The notes under the pieces were generated by a model. The model searched no databases. It was not told the origin of the DNA and was given only the letters and a program-made list of their open reading frames with translations. 64,000 nucleotides of DNA, taken from assembly GCA_036924085.1 (NCBI GenBank), contig JAVGWX010000007.1, positions 33,903,953 to 33,967,952 of the forward strand, read 5' to 3'. How positions within the stretch are numbered: position 1 is the first letter of the stretch; every line of letters begins with the position of its first letter. Below, one piece after another: positions 9,985 through 21,900 of this stretch. A program made the translations under genes and the position numbers. The DNA is from Ariolimax columbianus (Eukaryota > Mollusca > Gastropoda > Stylommatophora > Arionidae).

Positions 9985-12900
9985 CTGAAATTCAAACAAA
10001 ACCAGTAAATGCTAACATCAAATCCAAACAAAAAACAGTAAATTCAAACACAAAATTCAAACAAAAACAGTACATTCCAACATAAAAATTCCATCATACA
10101 CTAGTGAAAAGAGCAGTGTGTGGCAACAACAAATATTAATCCATGGAAAATGGATGGAAGAGTACAGAGCATCAAGTCGGCTGCTGCCTATTTTAGAGTT
10201 ATTGAAGCTAAAGTCTGATGGTTAATGAAGAATAAGAAGATGAAAAAAAAGAAACACAAAACCAATACATTCAAAGAAGGGTGGAATGGCGTGGGCTAGT
10301 GGTTAAGTGACATAGCTCACAACCAGAAGGTGCTAGGTTCAATCCCCATCGCAGCACCGGCCGTTACCCCGGGGAAGCAAACCTTTAGAAAATGCAGGAG
10401 GAAGCAGACCCTTACATAAAATACATGCTGAAGTCGGATGCACTGGGCCAACAGACGCAAAATAAAAACCACAGTGCAACGCACACCGCCTTGCGGATTA
10501 GAGAAATAAGGCGAATGCAAAAACAAAAACAAATTCATTTGTGCATTACATTTTTTAGAACCGTGAACAACACCAGGGTCAGGTAAAACATACTGATCAA
10601 GGTGGAAGTGAAGAGTAACATCAGGGCCAGGTCAAACATACTCATCAAGGTGGGAGTGAAGAGTAACATCAGGGTCAGGTCAAACATACTCATCAAGGTG
10701 GAAGTCAAGAGACACATCAGGGTCAGGTAAAACATACGGATCAAGGAAGTGAAAGGTAACATCTGGAACAGGTAAAAGATACATAGATTTCAAGGAATGC
10801 TTGGCCAAGACTCTGGAGTGGGTTGGATATTTGGCAAGAGTTTGAGTTTTGTTCACATGGGCTGTGATGGGAGTGAAGTTTTGCAAAGAACATGCCACAT
10901 GATGATGGTTTTAGTTGACCAAAGGTCTGGTAGTTTATCACTTTTTAGGTTTTGCAGAACTGACATTATTTCTGTATGGAAAACAGCCTACTGGCATTGG
11001 TTTGCTGCATTGTATATTATTTCTGCAGCAATAGTCAGTGTCTGTACTTCGATCTAGTAGTTTGAATAGAATTTTCCAATGGCGGAACTAGTGGTTTAGT
11101 TTTCTTTATCTGGATAGACAACATAGAATGTTGTACTTCTATTCTTCACAGCTCTCATTGCTGTCCATTAATATGTATCTGGATCCATGCTTCTTAACTT
11201 TGATACATGCTTCTTAACTTAACGTCTTTATACTGGTTTAGAAGACTCTGCAAAGTCTGTATACAACACGTTTTTTTATATTTCCTTGATCTAAAATCTA
11301 TGCACATTCTATCTATTCTTGAATCATTAATTGACCCTGCCTCCACTATTTCCTGTAGCAATGTATTCCAAGCCTTCACCACTCTCTGACTAAAAAAATA
11401 TTTCTTAATATCTAATCTAGACCTTTCTTTAGTTAATTTGTAGCTATGCCCTCTTGCTCTTGTAGGTGGTTGTGCTTGGAGAAACTTCTTAAAGTCTAAT
11501 TTATCCTTTCCTTTGATTATCTTATAAACCTGTATTGTCACCTCAAATTATTCTTTTTTTATACACTAAGCCGGTTTTCCTGAGTCATTCATAATAACTA
11601 ATTCTGGAATCCCACTATCATTTTCGTCACTCTTCTTTTCATCCTTTCCAGCATGTTTATATCCCCTCTACAATAAGGACTACACACCAGTACACAGTAC
11701 TCCAATCTAGGTCAACTAATGCAGTTTGACTATCACTTCCTTGCTCCTATGTTCTCTGGGGTATAGTTCTTTGATCATATCACATGCTGCTGTTTCCCTT
11801 TGGAGGGTATGTTGTTCTTCAATTAAAATGTTTCAATGCTGAGATTTTGGTAAATTTCCCATGGGGTTGGAAGAGGTACAGGATTTACCTCCTTAGTGGT
11901 GCCTGGTAATTCATCTTTGTAAGTGTTCTGACTTAATTTTTTTGGACCTCCTCATTAAGGACTATTTTATATCGTTAAACAACCCCCCCCTTTTCAAATT
12001 AGGGGACAGCCTGGTGGTCTGGATCCCTGACTCCTGGTATCCCATGATTGTCGATCGAAGTAGCCAGTCTTTTTTTTAAAATTCTGCAAACATAGTAAAT
12101 TCATTGCAATTGACAGTTTTATGACTGTATTACATTGTCTCTTCTTTGGCTCTTGGGTTACGAGATCGTAACATATTGTTTGATTGCGGACATTGTCACT
12201 TCACATTCCCTGACCCCAGTTTCTTAAATTTATAATTGCTATTTCTGAGATTTGGCTTGGCTTCGTTCGTTCTCAATCTCCTGCTACCAAACCCTGAAAG
12301 GGCTTAAGTAGTAGAATGTAGTCCAGAGAACGGAATGCGTTGTGTTGTAGTTTACAGCTTGACTGCAATATTTGCACCTTTCGGTCCAACACATCCAACT
12401 TCAGCAAGCATTTTTTGAGCATCGGGTTAGCATTCCTTCTTTGATCCCTTCTCCTTAGCCAGTCTGCCCTGCTGCAGCCTGTTATCCAGGATCACCGCGT
12501 GGAGGTGAAGAAGAGTCTTGGCAGCTTTGGTTCGCTGGCCCTGACGCTAGCAGTCAGCTATGGGTCGCTGACCACTGCAGCTCATGCCCTGCTCAGCATC
12601 TTGATCCCTTTAGCTGTGAGCTGGTAGCTCTTGACAACCTAATGCATCCTGGACAAAAAGCACATGCCCCCCCCTCAATTGGTGATGTGTAGAGTGTGTT
12701 GTGTATAGTGGGGTGTGGTGGGAGCAGCCAGTTTTGTAGATCGGCCAGCCCTGGGAACAATGTCAGGAGGTGCTCTACTGATTCCTTATGTTCATGGTAG
12801 AATCTGCTATTTCGTTCACGTAGTGGGTCTTTTCTATTCAGATACTCAAACTTAACTCAACGTTTTTATACTAGTTTAGAAGACTCTACAGAGTCTGTAT

Positions 12901-15900
12901 ACAACCAGTTTCATTTACTTGCTCTAAAAGCTATGCACATCAAATCTATTCTACATTTATTGTCCTTGCCTCCACTACTTTCTGTAGCAATGCATTCCAA
13001 GCATTCACCACAAACTGACTTTTTTTAAAAATTTCCTAACATCTAATCTGGATCTTTCTTTAGTTAATTTGTAGCTATGCTGCCCTCTTGTTCTTGTGGT
13101 TGGATATGTTTTAAAAAACTTATTATAGTCTAATGAGAGGGACATGGCCATTTCTTAGTTTGAAGATCAAACTCTGGTCTCTTCATTTCAGTTTCTAGGC
13201 TGGGTCCTGGGGATCTGGTTTTGCTTGATGTTTGAAATACATTCGACCTGTCTGGGATATGGCCCACTTGTCTAGCCACTCCTGTCTTTAGTTGTTTCTC
13301 TGGTTTTACCCACGGGTCTGTAGTGTGATACTAGGTAGTGGCTATCTGGCCAGCTCATCAGCCTTCTCATTTCCTAACTTACTCTAGGGTCGACGGTTTA
13401 TCATGTATAAATGTCTGGGTTAGTGCCATAGAAATAGCTGAACATACAGGTATTTGAAAACTGAAATCTAAGCAATTTCCGTCCACTTGTTTCTTGTTGA
13501 ACAATAGCTTATTATTGATTTGATTGAGAATTTTGAAAGGATTAATGCTTTTCAATTAGATTTGAAAGTAATTTCATTATTGAAGGTGATGAATTTAAGG
13601 TGTTGCAAAGGATTTCTTTTTTTAGGTAAATCTGTTTAGTTTGCTTATTTAGAAGCAATAAATACGTTTGAAGTGGAAACTAACAGATGTGTCTTATAGA
13701 AGAACAGTAGCAGCACTCTGTGACAAATAGAAAATATTTCTGGACTCCAATCTTCGAGTCTAAGTGTTTGTGATATATTTGTGGACACTTTCAACTTCAT
13801 CTTCTTGTATCTAAGAAACTAACACACACAATAAAAACAATAACACCAACAAGTTCTTTATTAATATATGTCTCTACACATGACCAAATCATATGTATTT
13901 TTAAAAAACAAAAAAACAGGTTAGAGTCAGCAATCAGGACGTGACGTGACGACAAATAATGCAGCTACAGTGGAATTTACGTCATTTTTGTGTGTGGTGT
14001 GGTAAAGGTTTGCGTTAAGTAATCACTTGACTTACCCTAAACAAATAAGGCAGTCTGAGAATGGTAACCTCAAATTGATCTTCTGGCTTGAAGGGGAAGC
14101 ATGGTTCCTCTCTTTCTTCTGGACCCCAAGAACCATTTATCATGGTGTTGCGTACTGAATCCTGAATATTTAAACGAGGATTGAAATGAAAGGCAACATC
14201 TTGGCCATAACTAGGCTTATCCGAACACTGAAGATTGATGGCAAAGCAGTTGGCATTTTTCTTTGGTGTTCCAATTACTGTGATCCATGATCCAGGTTTA
14301 AGACTTCCTGGCAGTCTGTCCACAAAAGGTGTATCCTGTAAATTAAAAGGTAATTCAATAGAAGATATGGTTGTAGCAGATAAATTATTAGAGACATTAT
14401 TATGCTAGGTCTTCAGCTGACATGTTACCAAAGGAGAAAGCAACACAAGAACAAAAAAGAACAAACAATCACCTTCCAAGAAAAGAAAACTCTAATCTAA
14501 GCCATACGGTAAGTTGACAAATGATAGACAGCTATGTCTTTCATCGAGCAGAACACGTTATCCTGTTCTGCATAAGACCGCCTACACAGGCTAAAATTGG
14601 CTTCGTCACATATATGTATGTGCAGACAAACAGCACAGCCATCTGAACACATCCTGCAAGACTGTTATATGGCTAGCCAATTGTGTATGGAGCACTGGTC
14701 AATGGAAACGAAGTCTCCATTCAAAGCTTAACTAAATTTAACGTCTTCATACTGGTTTAGAAGACTCTGCTGAGCCTGTATACAACCAGTTTCCTGGAAG
14801 ATGGTTAAACGATGTGCAAGTCCATCTTAATGGACTCAAACACTAGAGAAAAATAGATCTGCAGTCTGTTAGGCACCATCTATGTTGATCTTATTTGCAA
14901 GCAAGTATTGAAAAATAATTATAGACAGGAGTGCTAGATTGGTGAGCCACATTCCAGATCAGTATTCAGATTCAATCAGTACTTTGGCACAGTCTTCACA
15001 AAGGAGGACTGCTCCGAGATCCCAGAGCCTATAGATATTTTTCAAAGAGACATGGATACAGCGGGATTAAGATCAATCTGTATTACAGAGGAAATGGTTT
15101 TTAAAAAATTGGAGGGGTTGAAAGTGAATAAATGTCCAGGTCAAGATGGTATTCACCCAAAATTGCTGTATGAAATTAGAGACCAACTAGCAAAACCATT
15201 GGCTATATTATGTTCTCAATCACTTACAAAAGGGATTGTTCCACGGGATTGGAAAGATGCAGGAGTGATCCCCTTATTCAAAAAAGGCAAAAAATCATAT
15301 CCGGCAAATTATAGACCGGTGAGTTTAACGAGCATAGTCTGTAAATTGTTAGAGTCAATAATCAAAGAAAACATTGTAATGCATTTAGACAAATTTAATC
15401 TAATTAGAAATAGTCAGCATGGGTTTACTAGAGGGAGATCATGCTTAACAAATCTATTAGAATTCATGGAGGAGGTTACTAAAATCATAGATAAAGGGGA
15501 GCCAGTGGATGTTATTTATCTAGACTTTGCAAAGGCCTTTGATAGAGTACCTCATCAAAGATTATTTCGAAAGTTAAAATCACATGGAATAGGTGGGGAA
15601 GTTGCCAAATGGATTGAAAATTGGTTAACGGGAAGAAGGCAGAGGGTGGGCATAAATAAGGAGTACTCTGAGTGGAGTGAAGTGAAAAGTGGTGTGCCAC
15701 AGGGCTCGGTTTTGGGACCAATTTTATTCTTGATATATATAAATGATTTGGACATTGATATGAGATCCATGATTGCAAAATTTGCTGATGACACAAAACT
15801 ATGCAGTAGTGTCTCATCTAAAGCGGAAGTGGATATATTGATGTCGGATTTAGATAAAATTCGAGAATGGTCTGTAAGCTGGCAAATGGAGTTTAATGTA

Positions 15901-18900
15901 GATAAATGTACAGTCATCCACATGGGTAGATCCAATATGGAACATAATTACAGAATGGGAGAAAACAATATTAGAAAGATAGATAAGGAAAGGGACCTAG
16001 GGGTCATAATAGATCATACAGGAAAGGTGAGTGAGCAAGTTAAGGTAGCAGTGAAAAAGGCAAATGCAATGTTAGGTATGATAAAAAGAAATATTAAACA
16101 TAGGAGCAAGGAAGTGATCGTCAAACTGTATAAAGCTTTAGTTAGACCTAGATTGGAGTACTGTGTACAGGTGTGGAGTCCTTATCATAGAGGGGACATA
16201 AACATGCTAGAAAGAATACAGAAAAGAGCGACAAAGATGATAGTGGGATTCCAGAATTACAGTTATGAGGAACGACTCAGAAAAACCGGCCTACAGTGTC
16301 TCAAAGAGAGAAGAATTCGTGGTGACTTAATACAGGTTTATAAGATGATCAGAGGAATCGATAAATTAGACTATAACAAGTTTTTTTAAATACAGCCACC
16401 TACAATAACACGAGGGCATAGCTACAAGCTGACTAAAGAGAGGTCCAGGTTAGATATTAGGAAATATTTTTTTAGTCAGAGAGTGGTGTCTGCTTGGAAT
16501 GCATTGCCAGGGGAGGTAGTGGAGGCAGGGACAGTTAATGCATTTAAGAATAAACTGGATGCGCAAAGCTTTTAGAGCAAGGTGATGTAAATGTAACTGG
16601 TTGTATACAGACTCTGCAGGGTCTTCTAAACCAGTATAAAGACGTTAAGTTAAGTTAAGATAGGTCAAATATATTTCAAACACCAAGTAAAACCAGATCC
16701 CCAGGACCCAGCCAAGAAACAAACAAAAAGACCAGAGTTTTATCTTCAAGCTGAGAACAGACCATGCCCCTCTCTACAAACATCTGAATAGATTGAAAGG
16801 ACCATGCCCCTCTCTACAAACATCTGAATAGATTAGACCCACTACAAGAACCAAACTGCAGATTCTGTCATGACCACGAGGAGTCAGTCGAGCAACTCCT
16901 GACTTTGTGCCGAGGACTGGCTGATCTATGAAACCTGCTGCTCCCACCACACCCCACCATACACAACAGATGTTGTTCATCCTTAGTAATCAATGAGAAC
17001 CACTTTGTCAGCATTCACTGTAAATTATTCTCATGAGTTCAAAGATGGCTAAATAAGCCAATCTGAGCCTTGAATTGTTTGCTGCACTTTGTACAGGGAA
17101 ATAAGACACCCCCTTCCCTCGGGGTTGAAGAAGAGTTGACGTGCGTTGACTTGTGGAGCGATCGTCTATGGATGGCCTCATCTATTCTTGATGCCTCATG
17201 TCTCTGAACACGCTCATAGTTCTGCGCCAGTCTGTGCGATTGGTGGCGATTCTTTGCCAGTCATCATGGTAAATACTGCACTGGATCTGTGAAATCTTTA
17301 GTGTGTCCTTGTACCTTTTCCACTGCCCACCGCTTGCTCTATTGCCATTTTGGAGTTGTTTTTTTTTTGTTTTTTTTTGCGTTCGCCTTATTTCTCAAAT
17401 CCCCAAGGCGGTGTGCATTGCACTGCGTTTTTATTTTGCGCCTGTCGGCCCAGTGCATCCGACTTCAGCATGCATTTTATGTAAGGGTCTGCTTCCTCCT
17501 GCATTTTCTAAGGGTTTGCTTCCCCGGGGTAACGGCCGGTGCTGAGATGGGGATCGAACCCAGCACCTTATGGTTGTGAGCCGTGTCACATAACCACTAG
17601 GCCACGCCGTCCCCTCATTTTGGAGTTCACCATAGAGGAGCTGTTTTGGTACACGTTGATCCGACATGTGTACCACATGGCCAGCCCATCTCAGTTGTGC
17701 TGCACATATCATGCTGTGTATAACAAGCAAGCCTCCATCATCAGTGCATATACCCCAACTATGAGTAACTCGGAAGACACCAAGGAAAAGTTCTACCATG
17801 AATTGGATACACTAATCGACCATTTTGGGTGACTTAAATGCTTGAGTGGGTGCTGACTGTTTCATGGGACGGGGTGATTGGCCGAAATGACAACACACTA
17901 TACACATCACTTCAACAATTGAAGACGTGTGCTTTTGTCTGGGAGGCATTGGACTGTCAAAAGCTGCCAGCTCACAGCTAAAGGGATTATATTATCATCA
18001 TCGTCATGTTGATCTTAAAAAAACCACCTAACCATGGCTGGTGTTATGCCATGTCACAGTTAGTTGCCTCTTACGACAGCTCTCTGTGAGGCAGTGATGC
18101 TATTCTTGTCATTGTCAAACTTTATTTTTGTATACCAGTAATAAAAGAGACATCATATGGCAGTATTAACTCTTATATAAGTTAAACAGTTATGAACAAT
18201 ATATAGAGGAATATAAAAACACATACTGGAGTTTTTACTGTTCAAGAATGTCCTGGTTAAATACTTTTAGAAAGACATCACCCTCAATGTTTGCAGCCTG
18301 GGATTCAGCCACTCATATTACTCATGACCAACGGACCCTTCTTGCCTAAGCGGACTACCTACCTACCAGCTTGCTCACTGGATAATTTTAGATGAAAAAA
18401 AAAAAGGTAAAGGAAGTCCTTCCGCAAGCTTGACCGCTGACCAGGAATGAAGTGTTAGAGACTTCAGTATACTAACCCCCAGCTTGTGTGGTGGGGGAGG
18501 CCAGCTCCCTTCAGCAGACTTAACCACTGACTAGGAGTGAAGTGTTAGAGACTTCAGTATACTAACCCCCAGCTTGACCACTGACCAGGAATGAAGTGTT
18601 AGAGACTTCAGTATACTAACCCCCAGCTTGAAAGAGGAGAGTTGTCAGTACCCTTCCTCAGTACCTTTGCCCTCCCTAACTGTATGTCAGTTACCAATTT
18701 ACAGCTGGGTTTATCGGAGTGTTCCAGTTTCTGGAGTTGAACACCATAACTTGGCCATGAAAAATAAGTGCTTTAATATTAGACTAATCAGATGCTATTA
18801 ATGCTAATAATACAAGAGTAAGTCAGTAAGTAGGTCACACACTGATATCGAATAGCAGAAAAATGTAGTTGGTAATTTCTGAAGGTATCACTCTATGGCC

Positions 18901-21900
18901 TTTTGCCTCTTTACAGACAGTCAATAAGCTGATGTGTTGCAGAGATGGCGGTGGCTGCATATGCCCTGGAGAGACGTCTTTTGTGGCTTATTTTGCAGAT
19001 TCTCGTTTGGCAGGGACAACAGTATGTGTCCTAGTCACTTTGTGGATGTCAATTCCAGGACATATAGTCCTAACGTTCCACGTTCCAAAATGCATTTTCA
19101 CCTTTCAAATTGTGTTTGATCTGTACACAAAGGTGAGGTGTCCTTCCCAACTGTATTTTGACCTGTACTGCCATGGTATACTCATTAAGGCACCACCAGG
19201 TGGCAGCAATATCCGCTTTGTGAATACGGCAGGAAGAATACACTAGGTGCTGCATGCACATGTGCAGCTCAGATAAAATTGGCATCCGTGCTCATAGACT
19301 GTACAATCAAAGAACAGCGTGCTGTTATTTTTTGCAAAAGAACATTCTACAAAGAATATTCATCAGGAAATGCTTCCTATAAAGTTCTGTTGATGCTTCG
19401 GGAGGCAATAAGAAGAAAACGGACAAGTCTGCTGGATAGATGAGTATTGGCTCCATCATAATAATGCCAGACCACATAATAATAATTCGTCCATCGTCGT
19501 TGATGAGGACCACCAACATCAGCACATGTCCTAATGCAACCTTGAGTTTGTGTGTGCGCTCGTGACTGATCAAGCCAATTCAAGTCTGGAAAAGTCTATG
19601 GTACGACTGGCAAATGTAATCAGCAGTTGTCTTTGAAATTTTCTCTGCTCTTGACTTCCTGATGCACGTCTATCTTGGGCTGCCTGGATACATAGACCCT
19701 CGCTGAGTTCAATGCCGTCTGTGACCATGCTCTTCCATGTTGAGCGATTGTGAGGCAGGTTCTCCCAGGTGTTAATGTCTATTTGACAGCACTTAAGGGA
19801 CTCTTTCAGACTGTCCTTGAAACGCTTTTTTTTGGAAATCCGTGTGATCGTTCTCTTTCACTCAGTTCGCTATACAGCAGCCTCTTTGGAAACCTTTTGT
19901 CGGACATTCAGGCAAGGCGGCCAGTCCATATCAATTGGGATTTTTTCAGAAGTGCATGAATACTTTGCATGTTGGCTCTGGACATCACTTCAGTATCTGT
20001 GATATGGTCGTGCAAGCGTGTATTCAAAATACATAATGACTCAATTAACCCAAGAGAAAATTGACCAGTTATGGTAGAAACTTCTTGAACATCCACCTTA
20101 CAGCCTGGTGTAGATCGATTTCTACCTGTTTGGTGCACTTAAAATCCACCTTGACAGGAAACGTTTTGCGAAGGATGAAGAAGTGAATGATGAAGAAGTG
20201 AATGACAAAGAAGTGAATGACAAAGACGTGAACGATGAAGAAGTGAATGGTGAAGTGAATGATGAAGTGAAGTGTAAATGTGGCTGAGACAGTAGACCAA
20301 AGACTTCTATGCCCCAGTTTTTGTAGACTAATAAGTGATGGGATAAATGTATCAATGTTGAGAAATAATAAACAATATAACAGCTATAATAAATTGTTTT
20401 CAAGTTCGTATCTCACTTAGTTCCTTTTTTTAAATAGCCAATTGTGACATAGTTACTAACTTGCCCATGTATATTTCAGATACAGCCTATCAAAAGAAAT
20501 AAATTTACGAACCACTCTCCTCAGCAATTTGATCTCATAGATGTAGGCCTCTCCAATAACACCGACACTCTTGATGCCATCAACTTTACCTCTAGTCATG
20601 AAGTCGGCAAGCTTGAGCCCATTTATGTAGATCTGTAAATGCAATCAACATTTTACAACCAGTCTTACATATGGTAACATAATAAACTATATAAGAAACA
20701 ATGCAGTGATATCAACATAAATGTAGAAATGCTCAACCAACTCTGGCTTGAGGATAACAATCAAAATCAGTTAGAGCATCAAGGAAGCTGAGCAATGCCT
20801 CAGTGAGCACAACAAAGCAAGAGTGACAGTTGGTTTAAAAATAAATAGACAAAAGACGCAATACCTGTTGAACACTTTCTGCATCTATGAGGAAATACGG
20901 CTTCGAATTGATCCTGTCAAAAATGTGACTTCATACATCTACTTGGACCATGAAATTTTGAACTCCCATGAAATGCCTTGAGAGATTTCATGAAGGATAG
21001 CAGGAGGATGATTCAGCTTCAATCGCATCAGGCTCAATGTCCAAAAGATGAAAAACAGTAGCAACAGCTCACACCTTCAACAGCTTGGTCATTCCAGCCA
21101 TGGTATTTGGCTGCAAGGTATGAAACCTATGAAAAATTTGCTCTAGGTGGCTCTGGGCTTCTCAACAAATGTTGAAGCATAGAACATTGTTAAACTTACT
21201 ATGGGACCACATCAGCAACACCAGCAGCAGGAGTCAAACTTGCTTCAGTGACGTTGTAGATACAGCATTGATAAGAAAGTACAGGTGGGCTGGCCACATG
21301 GTACGCATGCATAACAATAGATTGATACGTAAAGTGATGTCATGGTGGCCCAACACCTTTAATCCCTGACCCTGATGTCCACCAATGAGATGGAAACATG
21401 GCCTGAGACAGGGCCTTGGTTCGGCATGTTATTCCACATCAAACGACAGATGAGTTTAAACAACATTTGGTTTTCCTGACGTAGGACACATACTGTGTCT
21501 GAATTCAATAAGAACAATAGTGCACTTTGGGGAGGAAGACTAACGTCTGGTCAGGTCAGGCACAACACACTGATCAGACATGTTAGTCAGGGTCAGACAA
21601 CATATACTGTCCAAGACCACCACCTTGGCTATTCGTAGCTCTCCCTGGAAACAGACACGATTAGACAACCATGGCCCATCACAACGAATCACCATGCCCA
21701 TGACCAGGCTGCGTTCTAGGTAACCTGCAGTTCTGTTGGGGAGGTAGCGATCTCTTTCAGCCAGGTGTCGTGAGGGTGGTTCCAAGGACTTCTCCAGGAT
21801 GAGTATGGACTCTTTTCGTCTCTCGCCTCCACAGCCAGACGGAGCATGTAATGGGCCGGGACTTCCCTGGGGAGGCGGGCCATATAACCAAAGAACTAAT

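Noticed and set aside
10284..10360. A tRNA gene
   Set aside because: The A and B boxes belong to the SINE head. No cloverleaf with matched acceptor stem is evident and the same sequence recurs with a SINE body.
9871..14335. CRD4 as an independent single-CRD galectin gene
   Set aside because: No ATG exon or promoter was found between 14335 and exon 9, its first exon begins at a good acceptor in phase 0, and it joins exon 9 in frame. I keep it as an alternative only because of the weak donor.
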